The position numbers and the translations under genes were made by a program. Under the pieces are notes generated by a model that made no database searches, was not told the origin of the DNA, and saw nothing but the letters and a program-made list of their open reading frames with translations. Source: Pedobacter helvus (GTDB lineage Bacteria; Bacteroidota; Bacteroidia; Sphingobacteriales; Sphingobacteriaceae). Taken from it: DNA of 64,000 bases. Each line of letters begins with the position of its first letter. Within the stretch, counting starts at the first letter, position 1. The stretch is from positions 605,898-669,897 of the forward strand of contig NZ_SRMP01000003.1 of assembly GCF_005925325.1 (NCBI RefSeq). The letters are read 5' to 3'. Shown one piece after another: positions 17,031 through 26,237 of the stretch.

Positions 17031-18230
17031 ATGAAAAGGTATCTGTTTCTATTTCCCATTCTTATTTTATCAGCTCAGCTGAAGGCACAAACCTTAAAAC
17101 CCGATGTTTTTGTGGTTGGTAATGGCAATGCGGCAGTTGCTGCTGCTATTCAAGCGGCAGAATCGAACGTTAAAACCATTTTGCTCTTACAATCTGGCGG
17201 ATTTGATATTGAACCTATCGGGAAAGATTTGCATTCTGGTGTACAGGCTGTTTTTCTAAAGAAATTGAAAGCTTTTCAAAAGCAGAGTGATAGCATTATA
17301 GAGGTGAAATTTGATAAACAAACCGCAAACGAAGTGCTGACTAAATGGACCGATAGCATTAAAAATCTTACCGTAATTAAGAATGTACTTTGGGTAAAAG
17401 CAGATCGTTCTGGTAAGGGTTGGGTTTTTAAACTGTCGGATGGGAAAACGGTGCGCCCAGAAGTATTCATCAACGTATCAGATCAAAAACTCAATGCGGC
17501 GTTGAAAATTGATGCGGCTAATACAACTTCTTGGAACAAATTCGATTACCAAAACCCGATTTACAAAACGAGTGTAGCTACAGGAAAAAATATTGACGGA
17601 AGCACTAGCTCAATCTATTCCTTGTATCAATTTTTAATGCCAACGCAAGAAAACTTGGTTTATGTAGCCGATCCTTCGAGTATGTTGATGGGCCAGTCGG
17701 CAGGGGCAATTGCGGCTTATGCAGGCTTTTTTAACATGAAAACTTCAGAATCGAACCTTAAAAAAATACAGGGTGAGCTCATTGCCTTTAATACTAATTT
17801 AATGCCTTTTACAGACGTGGGTGTGAAAGATACAAATTGGAAAGCAATTCAATTGGTGGGTTTAACTGGGGTGCTAAAAGCGGAAGAAGTAAACGGAAAG
17901 TTAATCTTTAATGCAGAGAAGTTGGTGAGCACAACCGATATTCGCCAGCCGATGAAAGACCATTACTACAAGGCTCAAATTTGGTTTGATGACCATAAAA
18001 GTGATATCATTACCATTGGAGATGCATTAGATTTGATCCGTTATGTGGGCAATAAAGACCTTGCTACGATGCGTAAGGAAATCGACAAAAAGTGGAAAAC
18101 TACCTACGACTTTTCATCAGATTTTAAAGTAGAACGGCAAATTTCTAAACGAGAATTAGCTGCACTTTTGCAAGATTATATGCCTCCATTTAATGTTACG
18201 ATAGATAAGACCGGGAAGATTTTGAGGTAA
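17031..18230 (+). CDS. Secreted FAD-dependent oxidoreductase-like protein
   Basis: A 399-residue protein with signal peptide MKRYLFLFPILILSAQLKAQ. A Rossmann-type dinucleotide fingerprint follows at once (DVFVVGNGNAAVAAAIQAAES, with GxGxxA instead of GxGxxG). C-terminally, QIWFDDHKSDIITIGDALDLIRYVGNKD resembles the tail of secreted FAD-dependent proteins once called xanthan-lyase-like. It is shorter than typical members and the glycine fingerprint is atypical, so cofactor binding is uncertain. Confidence 0.65.
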   Translation: MKRYLFLFPILILSAQLKAQTLKPDVFVVGNGNAAVAAAIQAAESNVKTILLLQSGGFDIEPIGKDLHSGVQAVFLKKLKAFQKQSDSIIEVKFDKQTANEVLTKWTDSIKNLTVIKNVLWVKADRSGKGWVFKLSDGKTVRPEVFINVSDQKLNAALKIDAANTTSWNKFDYQNPIYKTSVATGKNIDGSTSSIYSLYQFLMPTQENLVYVADPSSMLMGQSAGAIAAYAGFFNMKTSESNLKKIQGELIAFNTNLMPFTDVGVKDTNWKAIQLVGLTGVLKAEEVNGKLIFNAEKLVSTTDIRQPMKDHYYKAQIWFDDHKSDIITIGDALDLIRYVGNKDLATMRKEIDKKWKTTYDFSSDFKVERQISKRELAALLQDYMPPFNVTIDKTGKILR

Positions 18231-18395
18231 TCTTATTTTACCTCCTTAGCTACTTTAGCTCATTTAAGTCTTAGGTTTTCTTAGGTGTCTAGGGTGGTAA
18301 AAAAGTAATATAGTGTTTCGTCTGTAACATTTACTTTGCCTTTATTTTAGTGGATTTCTTTTTTGCATAACTTGCAAACATAACCGTAAACTAAA

Positions 18396-20807
18396 ATGAA
18401 GAAGTTATCTTTCTTATTTCTCCTATTTGCTACTGGTGCAAATGCACAGCAGTTTGCTCCTTTGTCAACGCTCTCTGTTCAAAAAATTATGAGAGATCCC
18501 AAATGGATGGGCACATCTCCCGATAATTACCGCTGGTCGGCAGACAGTAAAACTGTTTTCTTTAATTGGAATCCAGAAAACAAAGACAAAGCACAACCCT
18601 ACAAAGTAAATGCTGCAACTCATAAAGTTGACAGTGCAAAAAGTGATGAAGCCGAAAAAAATGCGGTCATCAACTATGTTTATAATAGAGATAAATCGCT
18701 GGGCTTGTTAGAAAAAGGAGGAGATGTTTATCTAACCAATCTCAAATCCCAAAAAGAGACTAGGCTAACCAATACCTTAGAAAGAGAAAGCAATGCCAGA
18801 TTTTTATACAATAACGATGTAGTTTACCAACGAGCTGATAATGTTTATCAGTTAAATCTGGCAACAGGGGAGCTAAAGCAACTCACCAACTTCGTAAAAG
18901 GAAAATCGGAAACGCCTGCTACAGCTTCAAGACCTGCCGGTAGGCCCGCTCCAACAGGAATTTCACAACAAGATCTGTGGCTAAAAAACGATCAAACGGC
19001 CTTGTTCGATATCGTTAAAAAGAGAAATGCAGAAAGCGGAAGCAGAATGATGGGGCGTGGAAGAGGCTTTGGAATGGTTAACGACAATGTAAAACCTAGA
19101 GTGATTAAGCCAATTCATTTAGACGATGATCTAATGGCGGGATTGGTAGTTAGTCCCGATGGGAAATACATTAGCTACAGAATAATTAAGCCAGCTGTAG
19201 GTAACAAAAATACCATTGTGCCTAATTACGTAACCGCATCGGGCTATACCGAAGATTTAAACACAAGAACAAAAGTTGGTGAAGCCTTGTCAACCAGCAT
19301 TACCTATGTTTTCGATATCGAAAAAGATTCGGTTTATGCGTTGAATGTTTCGCAAATTCCTGGGATTAAAGATTTACCAGATTATGTAAAAGATTATCCG
19401 AAGCAATTAGAAGAACGTACCAAGAAGAACGAAGACAGAAAGGTAAACCTAAATGTGGTGAACTGGAATGAAAGCGGTTCGTTTGCGGTAGTAAGTGGTA
19501 GATCGCAAGACAATAAAGATTTCTGGATTTTGAAATTAGATCCATCTACAGGACAACTTACCTTGATTGATCGCCAAAGGGACGAGGCTTGGATCGGTGG
19601 CCCAGGTGTTGGCCGTGATGTAAAGTGGATTGACAACCAAAGGTTTTATTTCCAAAGTGAAGCTACTGGTTATTCGCATTTGTACACTTACAATGTAAAT
19701 ACGGGCGAGAAGAGACAACTGACCTCAGGGAAATGGGAAGTGCAGCAAGTACAATTGTCGAAAGATAAAAGCACTTTTTACATTAGTGGTAACAAAGAAC
19801 ATCCAGGTATTACCCACTTTTATAAATTGAACGTAAATGGTGGTGAGCTGGTACAAATCACATCTATGAAAGGTGGTAACGAAGTTACGCTTTCACCGGA
19901 CGAGAAATGGTTAGCCATCAATTACTCTTACATGGATAAACCTTGGGAACTGTACATCCAAGCTAATAAACCAGGGGCTAAAGCTGTTAAAATCACTAAA
20001 TCTACCTCTGCTGAATTTGATAGTTATCAGTGGCGCCAACCAGATTTGGTTTCGTTTAAAAACCGTCATGGCGATGATGTGTATGCAAGAGTTTATCCAG
20101 CCAAAAACCCTCATCCAAATAAACCAGCGGTAGTTTTCGTACATGGCGCAGGCTACTTACAGAATGTGCACTACTGGTGGAGCCAATATTTCAGGGAGTA
20201 CATGTTCAACAACATGTTGGCCGATAATGGTTACACGGTAATTGATATCGACTACACTGCAAGTTCCGGTTATGGTCGTAATCACCGTACAGGAATTTAT
20301 CGCCACATGGGCGGAAAAGATTTGACTGATCAAGTGGATGGTGTGAAAATGTTGGTAGAAAAATATGGCGTAAATCCTAAAAATGTAGGCTTATACGGTG
20401 GCTCTTATGGAGGTTTCATCACCTTAATGGGGCTATTTAAAGAACCTGATGTTTTTAAATCAGGAGCGGCTTTACGTTCGGTTACCGACTGGGCGCATTA
20501 TAATCATGGTTATACTTCAAACATTTTGAATGAGCCAATCAATGATCCAAATGCTTACAAGAGGAGCTCGCCAATTTACTTCGCAGATCAGCTTAAAGGC
20601 GATTTAGTGATGTTACACGGCATGGTAGATGTAAATGTGCATTTTCAGGACATCGTTCGTTTAACACAAAGATTTATCGAATTAGGAAAAGATAATTGGG
20701 AATTGGCCGTTTATCCAGTAGAAGATCATGGTTTTGTAGAGCCGAGCAGTTGGACCGATGAATACAAGCGGATTTTCAAGTTATTCGAAAATACTTTGAA
20801 GAAATAA
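18396..20807 (+). CDS. Secreted S9-family prolyl oligopeptidase (dipeptidyl peptidase IV-like)
   Basis: An 803-residue protein with signal peptide ending ANAQQ. Residues about 30-530 form a WD/beta-propeller-like domain and about 540-803 an alpha/beta hydrolase. The triad is visible: nucleophile Ser670 in LYGGSYGGFITLM, Asp in MLHGMVDVNVHFQD, and His in YPVEDHGFVEPSSW. It probably cleaves dipeptides or oligopeptides in the periplasm. An internal low-complexity stretch (GSRMMGRGRGFGMVND) interrupts the propeller. Length is in range. Confidence 0.94.
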   Translation: MKKLSFLFLLFATGANAQQFAPLSTLSVQKIMRDPKWMGTSPDNYRWSADSKTVFFNWNPENKDKAQPYKVNAATHKVDSAKSDEAEKNAVINYVYNRDKSLGLLEKGGDVYLTNLKSQKETRLTNTLERESNARFLYNNDVVYQRADNVYQLNLATGELKQLTNFVKGKSETPATASRPAGRPAPTGISQQDLWLKNDQTALFDIVKKRNAESGSRMMGRGRGFGMVNDNVKPRVIKPIHLDDDLMAGLVVSPDGKYISYRIIKPAVGNKNTIVPNYVTASGYTEDLNTRTKVGEALSTSITYVFDIEKDSVYALNVSQIPGIKDLPDYVKDYPKQLEERTKKNEDRKVNLNVVNWNESGSFAVVSGRSQDNKDFWILKLDPSTGQLTLIDRQRDEAWIGGPGVGRDVKWIDNQRFYFQSEATGYSHLYTYNVNTGEKRQLTSGKWEVQQVQLSKDKSTFYISGNKEHPGITHFYKLNVNGGELVQITSMKGGNEVTLSPDEKWLAINYSYMDKPWELYIQANKPGAKAVKITKSTSAEFDSYQWRQPDLVSFKNRHGDDVYARVYPAKNPHPNKPAVVFVHGAGYLQNVHYWWSQYFREYMFNNMLADNGYTVIDIDYTASSGYGRNHRTGIYRHMGGKDLTDQVDGVKMLVEKYGVNPKNVGLYGGSYGGFITLMGLFKEPDVFKSGAALRSVTDWAHYNHGYTSNILNEPINDPNAYKRSSPIYFADQLKGDLVMLHGMVDVNVHFQDIVRLTQRFIELGKDNWELAVYPVEDHGFVEPSSWTDEYKRIFKLFENTLKK

Positions 20808-20860
20808 AAGGATAAATCCTAACTTGAAAGAATTAAGTCAATTTGATAACCTATTCCGAA

Positions 20861-21760
20861 ATGAAATCATTTAAACAGAAGCTAGTCGTTTTTTTAGTAG
20901 TACTTACCGGCGCATTTATTAGCAGAGCTGATGGCTTTGAAATTGTTAAACATCACACTTTTTATGGCGCTGATAAGCCGAGTAAAGACAGTGTAATTAA
21001 AATTTTGGCCATTGGAAATAGCTTTTCGGAAGATGCAATTGAATATTATCTGCAGGGATTAGCGAAAGCTGGAGGTTATAAAGTAATTATTGGAAACCTC
21101 TATATTGGCGGTGCTCCCTTGGATTTGCATTGGAAAAATGCGCAAAATAACGCTGATGCTTACGAATATAGAAAGACAGGTGTAGACGGTAAAAAAGTAC
21201 GATCATCTAAAGTAAGTATTGCAAAAGCATTGGCCGATGAAAATTGGAATTATATCAGCTTCCAACAAGCCAGCCCTAAATCCGGGATGTTCGACAGCTT
21301 TAAGGAGCCACTTCCACCGTTGTTTGAATATGTAAAAGGAAAGGCAACCAATCCTAAAGTAAAATACATCTGGCACCAAACTTGGGCTTATGCACAAAAT
21401 TCAACGCATAATGGTTTTGCTAATTATAACAAAGATCAAACGAGAATGTACGAAGCCATTGCTAATGCATCTAGCAAAGTAAAAACTTTAGTGCCAATTG
21501 ATATTGTTGTCCCGGCAGGAACAGCTATACAAAATGCCCGTACTAAACTTGGCGATGTGTTATGTAGAGACGGCTACCATTTAGAATTAAATGTGGGTAG
21601 GTATATTGCCTCTTGCGCTTGGTACGAAACTATTTTTAAACAAAACGTAGTTGGCAACGCCTATAAACCAGAAAAAGTGAGCGGGGCAGACGCACTTACA
21701 GCACAGCAGGCAGCGCATAAGGCTGTCAAAAAGCCTTTTAAAGTATCAAAAGTTAAATAG
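20861..21760 (+). CDS. Secreted DUF4886-domain protein (SGNH-hydrolase-like)
   Basis: The start is ATG 20861, where a signal peptide begins (MKSFKQKLVVFLVVLTGAFISRADG); 299 residues. The mature domain opens with IKILAIGNSFSEDAIEYYLQGLAK, the DUF4886 signature, resembling the GDS block of SGNH hydrolases, and has NYISFQQASPKSG, KYIWHQTWAYAQNS and CRDGYHLELNVGRYIAS further on. The last carries a candidate catalytic Asp/His pair. Such proteins often occur near carbohydrate-degradation genes. The substrate is unknown; esterase activity is inference. Confidence 0.85.
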   Translation: MKSFKQKLVVFLVVLTGAFISRADGFEIVKHHTFYGADKPSKDSVIKILAIGNSFSEDAIEYYLQGLAKAGGYKVIIGNLYIGGAPLDLHWKNAQNNADAYEYRKTGVDGKKVRSSKVSIAKALADENWNYISFQQASPKSGMFDSFKEPLPPLFEYVKGKATNPKVKYIWHQTWAYAQNSTHNGFANYNKDQTRMYEAIANASSKVKTLVPIDIVVPAGTAIQNARTKLGDVLCRDGYHLELNVGRYIASCAWYETIFKQNVVGNAYKPEKVSGADALTAQQAAHKAVKKPFKVSKVK

Positions 21761-21776
21761 ATGAGATAAAATGCTT

Positions 21777-21808
21777 TAAAGCCCTGAGTTTTCACTCGGG
21801 GCTTTTTG
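21777..21808 (+). terminator. Intrinsic terminator after the DUF4886 gene
   Basis: Ten-pair stem AAGCCCTGAG (21779-21788) / CTCGGGGCTT (21795-21804, one G-T pair), followed by a T tract. Confidence 0.85.
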
Positions 21809-21887
21809 TTATAGTGAAAATCTAATTTTATTTACTTATATATAGTTTTTGTCTATATCCCTATCAGCATTTAGTATCGATTTTGGA

Positions 21888-21918
21888 TTGTCTTAGCGTT
21901 CATTTTACACTATCTTTG
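21888..21918 (+). promoter_or_regulatory. Promoter of the peroxiredoxin gene
   Basis: TTG at 21888-21890, a 20-base spacer, and TATCTTTG at 21911-21918 (perfect TAnnTTTG). It lies 31 bases before the ATG. Confidence 0.65.
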
Positions 21919-21949
21919 TGCCAAGAAAATTAAAAACACAAAAATAATT

Positions 21950-22582
21950 ATGAGTTTCGTAGGTAAAAAATTCCCTAGTATTACAGTTGATGCCATCTCT
22001 GAAATGGGTGACGATTTAAAAATCAACGTTTTTGAAGAAGCAGTAAAAAATAACTCTAAAGTATTATTATTCTGGTATCCAAAAGATTTCACTTTCGTTT
22101 GCCCTACTGAATTACATGCTTTCCAAGCAGCTTTAGGAGATTTCAAAGAAAGAAACACAGTAGTAATTGGTGCTTCTTGCGACACAAACGAAGTTCACTT
22201 CGCTTGGTTAAACACAGCTAAAGATAACGGCGGTATCGAAGGCGTAACTTATCCTTTAATTGCTGATACTCACAGACAATTAGCAGGTACTTTGGGTATC
22301 TTAGATCAAGAAGTAGAATATACTGAAGAAGGCGAAGAAGTTTTCTCTGGTTCAAACGTATCTTACCGTGCTACTTACTTAATTGATGAGACTGGTAAAG
22401 TATTCCACGAAAGCGTAAACGATATGCCTTTGGGTAGAAACGTTAAAGAATATATCCGTTTAATTGATGCTTACGCTCACGTGCAGAAACATGGTGAAGT
22501 TTGCCCAGCTAACTGGGAAGAAGGTAAATCGGCAATGAACGCTACTAGAACTGGCGTTGCTGAATACTTAAGCGCTAACTAA
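21950..22582 (+). CDS. Typical 2-Cys peroxiredoxin (AhpC/Prx1 type)
   Basis: A 210-residue thiol peroxidase that reduces hydrogen peroxide and organic peroxides. Peroxidatic Cys51 is in DFTFVCPTELHAF and resolving Cys185 in GEVCPANWEEG. Both are present, so the enzyme should be a typical two-Cys dimer. Its reductant may be the thioredoxin-like protein encoded 197 bases downstream. Codon use looks highly adapted and the promoter is strong, in keeping with an abundant protein. No OxyR-type site could be recognised. Confidence 0.96.
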   Translation: MSFVGKKFPSITVDAISEMGDDLKINVFEEAVKNNSKVLLFWYPKDFTFVCPTELHAFQAALGDFKERNTVVIGASCDTNEVHFAWLNTAKDNGGIEGVTYPLIADTHRQLAGTLGILDQEVEYTEEGEEVFSGSNVSYRATYLIDETGKVFHESVNDMPLGRNVKEYIRLIDAYAHVQKHGEVCPANWEEGKSAMNATRTGVAEYLSAN

Positions 22583-22602
22583 GCGGTTTCTACCTAAAAC
22601 GG

Positions 22603-22688
22603 ACGTCATTTCGAACGTTAGTGATAGATCTTTTTGTTGGCAGCGTTTGACTAACAGATTTCTCGATCGTACTCTTTCGAAATGACGT
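22603..22688 (+). repeat. Dispersed intergenic palindrome, GTCATTTCGAA family
   Basis: Exact 13-base arms ACGTCATTTCGAA (22603-22615) and TTCGAAATGACGT (22676-22688) bound an 86-base element between the peroxiredoxin and thioredoxin genes. Partial relatives are at 39950-40030 and 51790-51912. Confidence 0.65.
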
Positions 22689-22778
22689 TTCTATTTTTCC
22701 AATCATTAACTATGCGATTTCTAAACTAACACAAGACTGTAAAAGTAATGTGATTGCATAGCTATTAAATTTATAATC

Positions 22779-23087
22779 ATGTTTTTAGAATTAACAGAAG
22801 ATAGTTTAGGCCAATACCTTTCAGACAATCCGAAAGTAATGGTGCAATATGCAGCTTCGTGGTGTGGCAACTGCCGTATCATGAAACCAAAGTTTAAAAA
22901 GTTAGCAGCAGAAAATGAAGATGTAGCTTTTTTAATTGTTGATGCTGAGAAATTTCCAGAGTCGAGAAAATTTGCGAAAGTAGATAATTTACCAACTTTT
23001 GCAGCTTTCCAAAACGGCGCTTTGGTTGAGCAGGTTCAAACCAACAAAGCTGAAGTTTTAACTGATTTATTTACTAAAATCAAGTAA
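22779..23087 (+). CDS. Thioredoxin-family protein
   Basis: A 102-residue thioredoxin fold with redox pair Cys29/Cys32 in SWCGNCRIMKP. The middle pair GN differs from the GP of housekeeping thioredoxin, which should shift its redox potential. The cis-Pro is in VDNLPTFAAF. Cytoplasmic, no signal peptide. It is followed after two bases by a small conserved gene and preceded by a peroxiredoxin, so the three probably form a peroxide-reduction unit, with this protein as electron donor (inference). Confidence 0.92.
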   Translation: MFLELTEDSLGQYLSDNPKVMVQYAASWCGNCRIMKPKFKKLAAENEDVAFLIVDAEKFPESRKFAKVDNLPTFAAFQNGALVEQVQTNKAEVLTDLFTKIK

Positions 23088-23089
23088 TT

Positions 23090-23338
23090 ATGAAAGTTCC
23101 AGTAATAAGACAGTTTTTTGAAAACTCAACTCCTGAGCAGCTAAATGCAACACTAGAAGTGTTAGAGGCATTTTGCGAATTTAGAGGGGTGAGCGAAGCT
23201 GAGGTTGATGTAGCCGGAGAAATGATCACCAACATTTGCGGCGCTTTAGAAGTGCATGAAAGCGTAATTGGAGGTTTGGAGCCTCGTGAAGCTTTAAATG
23301 CGTTCTCACAAAAGGTAATGGGTTCTATCGATAGATAG
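23090..23338 (+). CDS. Small conserved protein of a peroxiredoxin-thioredoxin cluster
   Basis: An 82-residue protein beginning MKVPVIRQFFENSTPEQL, rich in helices and acidic residues, with two Cys (CEFRG and NICGALE). No signal peptide. The start lies two bases after the thioredoxin stop, so the two are translationally linked. A helper role in the redox unit is inference from position. I think it belongs to a Bacteroidota-specific DUF family but cannot name it with confidence. Confidence 0.8.
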   Translation: MKVPVIRQFFENSTPEQLNATLEVLEAFCEFRGVSEAEVDVAGEMITNICGALEVHESVIGGLEPREALNAFSQKVMGSIDR

Positions 23339-23352
23339 ACCTCGAGAGAATA

Positions 23353-23386
23353 AAAAAATCCCCAACATTTCTGTTGGGGATTTTTT
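23353..23386. terminator. Bidirectional intrinsic terminator
   Basis: A 15-pair perfect stem with A run on the left and T run on the right (core ATCCCCAACA / TGTTGGGGAT) and loop TTTC. It serves the thioredoxin operon (+) and the convergent amidase gene (-). Confidence 0.93.
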
Positions 23387-23387
23387 A

Positions 23388-24215
23388 TTACAGATTTTTC
23401 CTGTATAAGTTATAGATCACTTGCTTATCGAAATCGGTTAAGGTCTGCGTAATATCTGATTGGATAAAATGAATTTTAAATGCTTCAATAGCATAATTCG
23501 GACGGGCAGTGTTATATCCAATTAATTTTAAACCTACCATAGGGTCAAAATTTTCAGGCACGCTATCTAATACCTCATCGTACCATAAACCATAGCCTTG
23601 CTGAGCTAACGTTTTCCAAGGGAAGTTTTTTGGGTCGTTTTTGCGGCCTGGAGCATAATCAGCGTGACCAATGAAGTTAGCTGTAGGGATGCTGTATTTT
23701 TTCTTTAAGGTCTTTAATAAAGCACACAAGCTGGTAATTTGCGCATCAGTCCAAGGGTCTGTAGTGCCGTTGTTGTCCATTTCAATACCAATTGAGCAAG
23801 AGTTCATATCGGTTACATTTCCCCATTTACCAGCACCAGCATGCTGAGCCCTTAAATAATCGTTCACCATTTGTACCACTTTACCATCTCTACTCACTAC
23901 ATAATGTGAGCTGGTTCCTGTACGAGTAAGCGTGAATGTTCTTAGCGTTTGGCCTAGCGAATCTTGAGCCGTATGGTGTATCATCACGAAGTTTGGCTTT
24001 CTAATACCCATGTTAGTAGTACCTACAAAGTACTGTTCGTTAAAAAGCGAGTCTACTTTCTGGTTTTCAGGAGGAGTAGCTGCAATAATCTTCGAAAAGG
24101 ATTTTGCATTGTTTTTGTAAACTTTATCCGTCTCTTTATACTTGTAAGTACTGCAAGCGGCTATGATCATACAAGCAAGCAGCCAGAAGATATTTGAAAT
24201 TTTTTGTGACTTCAT
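23388..24215 (-). CDS. N-acetylmuramoyl-L-alanine amidase, lipoprotein
   Basis: A 275-residue amidase_2 (PGRP-like) zinc enzyme that cuts the amide between MurNAc and the stem peptide. The signal peptide ends in a lipobox (IIAACSTYK), so the protein is membrane anchored. Zinc ligands are visible: FVMIHHTAQDS (first His), NFIGHADYAPGRKNDP (second His and catalytic region), with QHAGAGKWGNVTDMNSCSIG between. AmpD-like in motif but secreted, so probably cell-wall turnover in the periplasm. Confidence 0.93.
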   Translation of the reverse strand: MKSQKISNIFWLLACMIIAACSTYKYKETDKVYKNNAKSFSKIIAATPPENQKVDSLFNEQYFVGTTNMGIRKPNFVMIHHTAQDSLGQTLRTFTLTRTGTSSHYVVSRDGKVVQMVNDYLRAQHAGAGKWGNVTDMNSCSIGIEMDNNGTTDPWTDAQITSLCALLKTLKKKYSIPTANFIGHADYAPGRKNDPKNFPWKTLAQQGYGLWYDEVLDSVPENFDPMVGLKLIGYNTARPNYAIEAFKIHFIQSDITQTLTDFDKQVIYNLYRKNL

Positions 24216-24307
24216 TTTAAAGTGTGTTTGGTTTTAATACTAAATTAGCGGCATAATTTTTTACTAATTTAGCACATTCACGCACAAACCCGAAAAAACA
24301 ATCGCAT

Positions 24308-25984
24308 ATGCGCAAACTAAATATCAAAATAGCTAAAAGAATCCTGCTAGGAGCTGCAGTAGCAACTGTAATTACAGCTTGTACAGGCAAAAATACTACT
24401 GAAGAAGGTTCGGTGAAAAAAGAGGTTGACTCTTTAACAGAATATGTAGCGCAACGACTTCCGATATATGAAAAGGTGAGGTTAAGTACCGATCTAAATT
24501 TGTTAACACCGAATGAGCGCAAGGTTTTACCTTTATTAATCGAAGCGGCACAAATTATGGACGAGCTTTTTTGGAAGCAAGCTTATCCGCAACGCGATAG
24601 CTTATTAGCAACGATTAAGGATGAGAAAACTAGAGAGTTTGTTAAAATCAACTACGGTCCTTGGGATAGATTGAATGGAGATAAACCTTTTGTTACAGGC
24701 ATTGGTGAAAAGCCGTTAGGGGTTACTTTTTATCCGCTGGATATGACTAAGGAGGAATTGGAAAAATCTGATGTGAAAGATAAACAAGGACTTTATTCAG
24801 TTATAGTAAGAGAGAATGGAAAGTTAACATCTGTTCCTTACCATCTTTATTTCGCTACGGAATTACAAAAAGCGAGTAGTTTGTTAAAGCAAGCGGCTTT
24901 ATTGGCTGAAGATGCAGGGCTTAAAAAATATCTCAACCTAAGAGCTGATGCTTTGGTTACGGATAATTACACGGCTAGCGATTACGCTTGGTTAGATATG
25001 AAATCAAATGGTTTAGATATCATTATTGGTCCAATTGAGAACTACGAGGATAAATTATTTAACGCTCGAGCATCATTCGAGAGCTATGTCTTAGTAAAAG
25101 ACAAAGAGTGGAGCAAACGCTTGGCTAAATACGTTTCGATGCTTCCTGAGCTTCAAAAAGGCTTACCTGTGGATGCTAAGTATAAAAAGGAAGTACCGGG
25201 TACCGATTCTGAATTAAACGCATATGATGTGGTTTATTATGCAGGAGATTGCAATGCAGGATCTAAAACAATTGCGGTAAACTTGCCAAACGATGAAAAA
25301 ATTCAACAGGAAAAAGGAACTCGCCGTTCGCAGTTGAAAAATGCAATGAAAGCGAAATTTGATAAAATTTTAGTTCCAATCTCGAATGTATTGATCGATG
25401 CATCACAGCAAAAGCACATTAAATTTGATGCCTTCTTCGCAAACGTGATGTTCCATGAAGTTGCTCACGGATTGGGGATTAAAAACACAGTTACTGGCAA
25501 AGGAATGGTGCGTACCGCTTTACAAGAGCAATATTCGTGGTTAGAAGAAGGCAAAGCCGATGTATTGGGCTTATACATGGTAACTGGTTTGCTTAAAAAA
25601 GGTGAACTGGAAGGAGATATCAAAGACTTCTACACCACTTATATGGCAGGCATTTTGCGTTCGGTTCGTTTTGGCGCTTCTAGCGCTCACGGAAAAGCGA
25701 ATATGCAGTGCTTTAATTTCTTCCAAGAAAAAGGTGCATTTGAACGTACTGCTGCTGGAACCTACAAAGTTAATTACGATAAGTTTGCAACAGCGATGAA
25801 TGAATTAAGTGCAGTAGTATTGGCTTTACAAGGAAATGGCGATAAAGCTGCGGTAGAAAAAGCACAAAAAGATAGAGGAATTATTAAGCCAGAGTTACAA
25901 GCAGACTTAGATAAATTGGCTCAAAAGGGTATTCCGGTAGATGTAATTTTCGAACAAGGCGTAGACGTTTTGGGAATGAAATAA
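24308..25984 (+). CDS. M49-like zinc metallopeptidase (DPP III-related), lipoprotein
   Basis: A 558-residue protein with lipobox signal peptide (VATVITACTGK). The zinc site is HEVAHGLG with His383, a five-residue HExxH rather than the HExxxH of classical dipeptidyl peptidase III. A downstream EEGKADVLGLY supplies the third ligand near residue 415. This variant is usual for the bacterial and plant DPP III-like branch. Supporting segments are VYYAGDCNAGSKTIAVNLPND and RFGASSAHGKANM. Peptide substrate unknown. The gene is monocistronic with its own terminator. Confidence 0.85.
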   Translation: MRKLNIKIAKRILLGAAVATVITACTGKNTTEEGSVKKEVDSLTEYVAQRLPIYEKVRLSTDLNLLTPNERKVLPLLIEAAQIMDELFWKQAYPQRDSLLATIKDEKTREFVKINYGPWDRLNGDKPFVTGIGEKPLGVTFYPLDMTKEELEKSDVKDKQGLYSVIVRENGKLTSVPYHLYFATELQKASSLLKQAALLAEDAGLKKYLNLRADALVTDNYTASDYAWLDMKSNGLDIIIGPIENYEDKLFNARASFESYVLVKDKEWSKRLAKYVSMLPELQKGLPVDAKYKKEVPGTDSELNAYDVVYYAGDCNAGSKTIAVNLPNDEKIQQEKGTRRSQLKNAMKAKFDKILVPISNVLIDASQQKHIKFDAFFANVMFHEVAHGLGIKNTVTGKGMVRTALQEQYSWLEEGKADVLGLYMVTGLLKKGELEGDIKDFYTTYMAGILRSVRFGASSAHGKANMQCFNFFQEKGAFERTAAGTYKVNYDKFATAMNELSAVVLALQGNGDKAAVEKAQKDRGIIKPELQADLDKLAQKGIPVDVIFEQGVDVLGMK

Positions 25985-26002
25985 CAAAAATTAACTTTTA
26001 TT

Positions 26003-26038
26003 AAAAAGCGGCTTGATGTTTATTCAGGCCGCTTTTTT
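26003..26038 (+). terminator. Intrinsic terminator of the M49-like peptidase gene
   Basis: Stem AAGCGGCTTGA / TCAGGCCGCTT with flanking A and T runs, seven-base loop, followed by seven T. Confidence 0.9.
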
Positions 26039-26237
26039 TATGTTTTGATTTTCTGTGGCAGAAAAAAATGAAAATTTCTTGTAACCTTTTGCAAACCTCC
26101 ATCGTCTACACGGTACAAACTATAACAAAGGTTTCGGCCTTTTGAAAAACTAAGCGAAAGAATTTTTAAAGTTAAAAAATACGCAAGAGCGTGCTGGGAT
26201 TTTTATGCCCAAAAATTTGATTATAAAACACACGGAA

